Source of the DNA: Candidatus Magasanikbacteria bacterium RIFCSPLOWO2_02_FULL_44_11
GTDB lineage: Bacteria > Patescibacteriota > Patescibacteriia > Magasanikbacterales > GWA2-37-8
Direction: 5' to 3'
DNA length: 5,924 bases
Assembly: GCA_001783035.1 (NCBI GenBank)
Contig: MFQK01000051.1
Span: forward strand, 8,289-14,212
Shown here: one piece after another, positions 5,748-5,924 of the stretch
How positions within the stretch are numbered: position 1 is the stretch's first letter
Layout: the number at the start of each line of letters is the position of its first letter
Made by a program: the position numbers and the translations under genes
Notes under the pieces: generated by a model
Told to the model about the DNA's origin: nothing
Database searches by the model: none
Seen by the model: the letters and a program-made list of their open reading frames with translations, nothing else

Positions 5748-5775
5748 GGGCTGTACGTCCACCTCAAAGCGAGGT
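5717..5775 (+). promoter_or_regulatory. pair of overlapping RNA hairpins
   Basis: A long imperfect hairpin can be built: GGTG 5717-5720 with CACC 5760-5763, CGT 5721-5723 with ACG 5755-5757, CCCT 5724-5727 with AGGG 5746-5749, and TCCT 5731-5734 with AGGA 5739-5742 around loop GTTA. A second perfect hairpin, ACCTC 5761-5765 with GAGGT 5771-5775 around AAAGC, shares bases 5761-5763 with it, so the two cannot be fully formed together. No T-run follows, so this is not an intrinsic terminator. Confidence 0.4.
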
Positions 5776-5805
5776 CACGACACCAGACGATGTTCAAATA
5801 TAAGA

Positions 5806-5885
5806 CTACCAAAGTAAGAAAATTCTGTCAAACAAATACTATATTTTGTCGCCCCAAAATGATAATGTCACCCCCTACCAAAGTA
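5806..5885. repeat. direct repeat CTACCAAAGTA, two copies
   Basis: The exact 11-mer CTACCAAAGTA occurs at 5806-5816 and at 5875-5885. Each copy is followed by A-rich sequence and then a TGTC motif. They are the outer units of the array described at 5826-5899. Confidence 0.55.
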
Positions 5886-5899
5886 GAAATGTCACCCTT
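5826..5899 (+). repeat. array of four TGTC(A/G)CCC-type repeats, possible transposon-end or operator sites
   Basis: TGTCAAAC (5826), TGTCGCCCC (5847), TGTCACCCCC (5866) and TGTCACCCTT (5890) recur at steps of 21, 19 and 24 bases, each preceded by an A-rich stretch. AATGTCACCC is exactly repeated at 5864-5873 and 5888-5897. Regular spacing near two helical turns points to protein-binding sites. IS21- and IS481-type elements carry such multiple repeats at their ends and have TGT-type termini, so this may be the left end of an element continuing past the window. An operator array for a downstream gene is the alternative. No transposase is visible here. Confidence 0.5.
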
Positions 5900-5900
5900 G

Positions 5901-5909
5901 TGGTATACT
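5901..5909 (+). promoter_or_regulatory. extended -10 promoter reading out of the window
   Basis: TGGTATACT is an extended -10 element (TGn followed by TATACT). No good -35 is present at the usual distance, as is common for extended -10 promoters. It would start transcription near 5916 toward a gene beyond the right edge, just after the TGTC repeat array. Confidence 0.45.
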
Positions 5910-5924
5910 GTGCGATTAATCATT

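Larger units (their letters stand above)
5600..5924. other. 325-base stretch without a substantial gene
   Basis: No convincing protein gene lies here on either strand; the longest thing worth noting is the ten-codon mini-ORF. The stretch holds the cloverleaf inverted repeat, two overlapping hairpins, a spaced TGTC repeat array and an outward promoter, each listed separately. Overall it looks like structured RNA or mobile-element-end sequence rather than simple spacer. Confidence 0.6.

Noticed and set aside
5791..5810. Partial resemblance to group I intron core segments (GTTCAA, AAGACTA)
   Set aside because: The fragments are short, not in the right arrangement, and no P3-P8 core could be built.
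5806..5899. CRISPR array
   Set aside because: The repeats are short, degenerate and spaced about 20 bases, with no unique spacers of usual length and no cas genes.

Overview
The window carries two core bacterial housekeeping genes, tsaD and dnaE, a tRNA, a small membrane protein, and an accessory-looking right flank. The organism is bacterial. Several traits fit a reduced-genome lineage such as Candidate Phyla Radiation/Patescibacteria: a tRNA with no encoded CCA, very tight spacing, starts lacking Shine-Dalgarno (SD) sites, promoters close to or on top of start codons, and a DnaE with an unusual 'ETTRGSGAGS' loop. The taxonomic placement is an inference from style, not from a database match.

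Left part (1-1137): a tRNA with anticodon CAT (22-95) lies four bases before tsaD (100-1137). TsaD installs t6A37 on tRNAs reading ANN codons, and the CAT tRNA is such a substrate, so a substrate and its modifying enzyme appear to share one transcript. Centre (1124-4600, minus strand): a full-length 1158-residue DnaE replicative polymerase, convergent with tsaD and overlapping its 3' end by 14 bases. It has an intact-looking PHP metal site and a QDSLF clamp-binding motif. A well-formed promoter lies just upstream, and a hairpin sits at the predicted 5' end of its mRNA.

The 4637-5200 region holds the dnaE promoter, a strong intrinsic terminator, a minus-strand gene for a small single-pass membrane protein (best start ATG at 5090, probably leaderless), and a divergent intergenic stretch. 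That stretch has an 11-base tandem repeat between two outward-facing promoters.

Right part (5195-5924, plus strand): an AT-richer small gene (134 aa) that resembles BECR-fold (PBECR-type) nucleases in layout. Its last codons lie in the left arm of a 19-base inverted repeat (5585-5603 / 5689-5707). This repeat encloses three smaller hairpins in a cloverleaf-like layout. More hairpins (5717-5775), a ten-codon mini-ORF with four consecutive Leu codons, and a spaced TGTC(A/G)CCC repeat array (5826-5899) follow. An extended -10 promoter runs off the right edge. The last 325 bases contain no substantial protein gene. They look like structured RNA and/or mobile-element material, and are the least explained part of the window.
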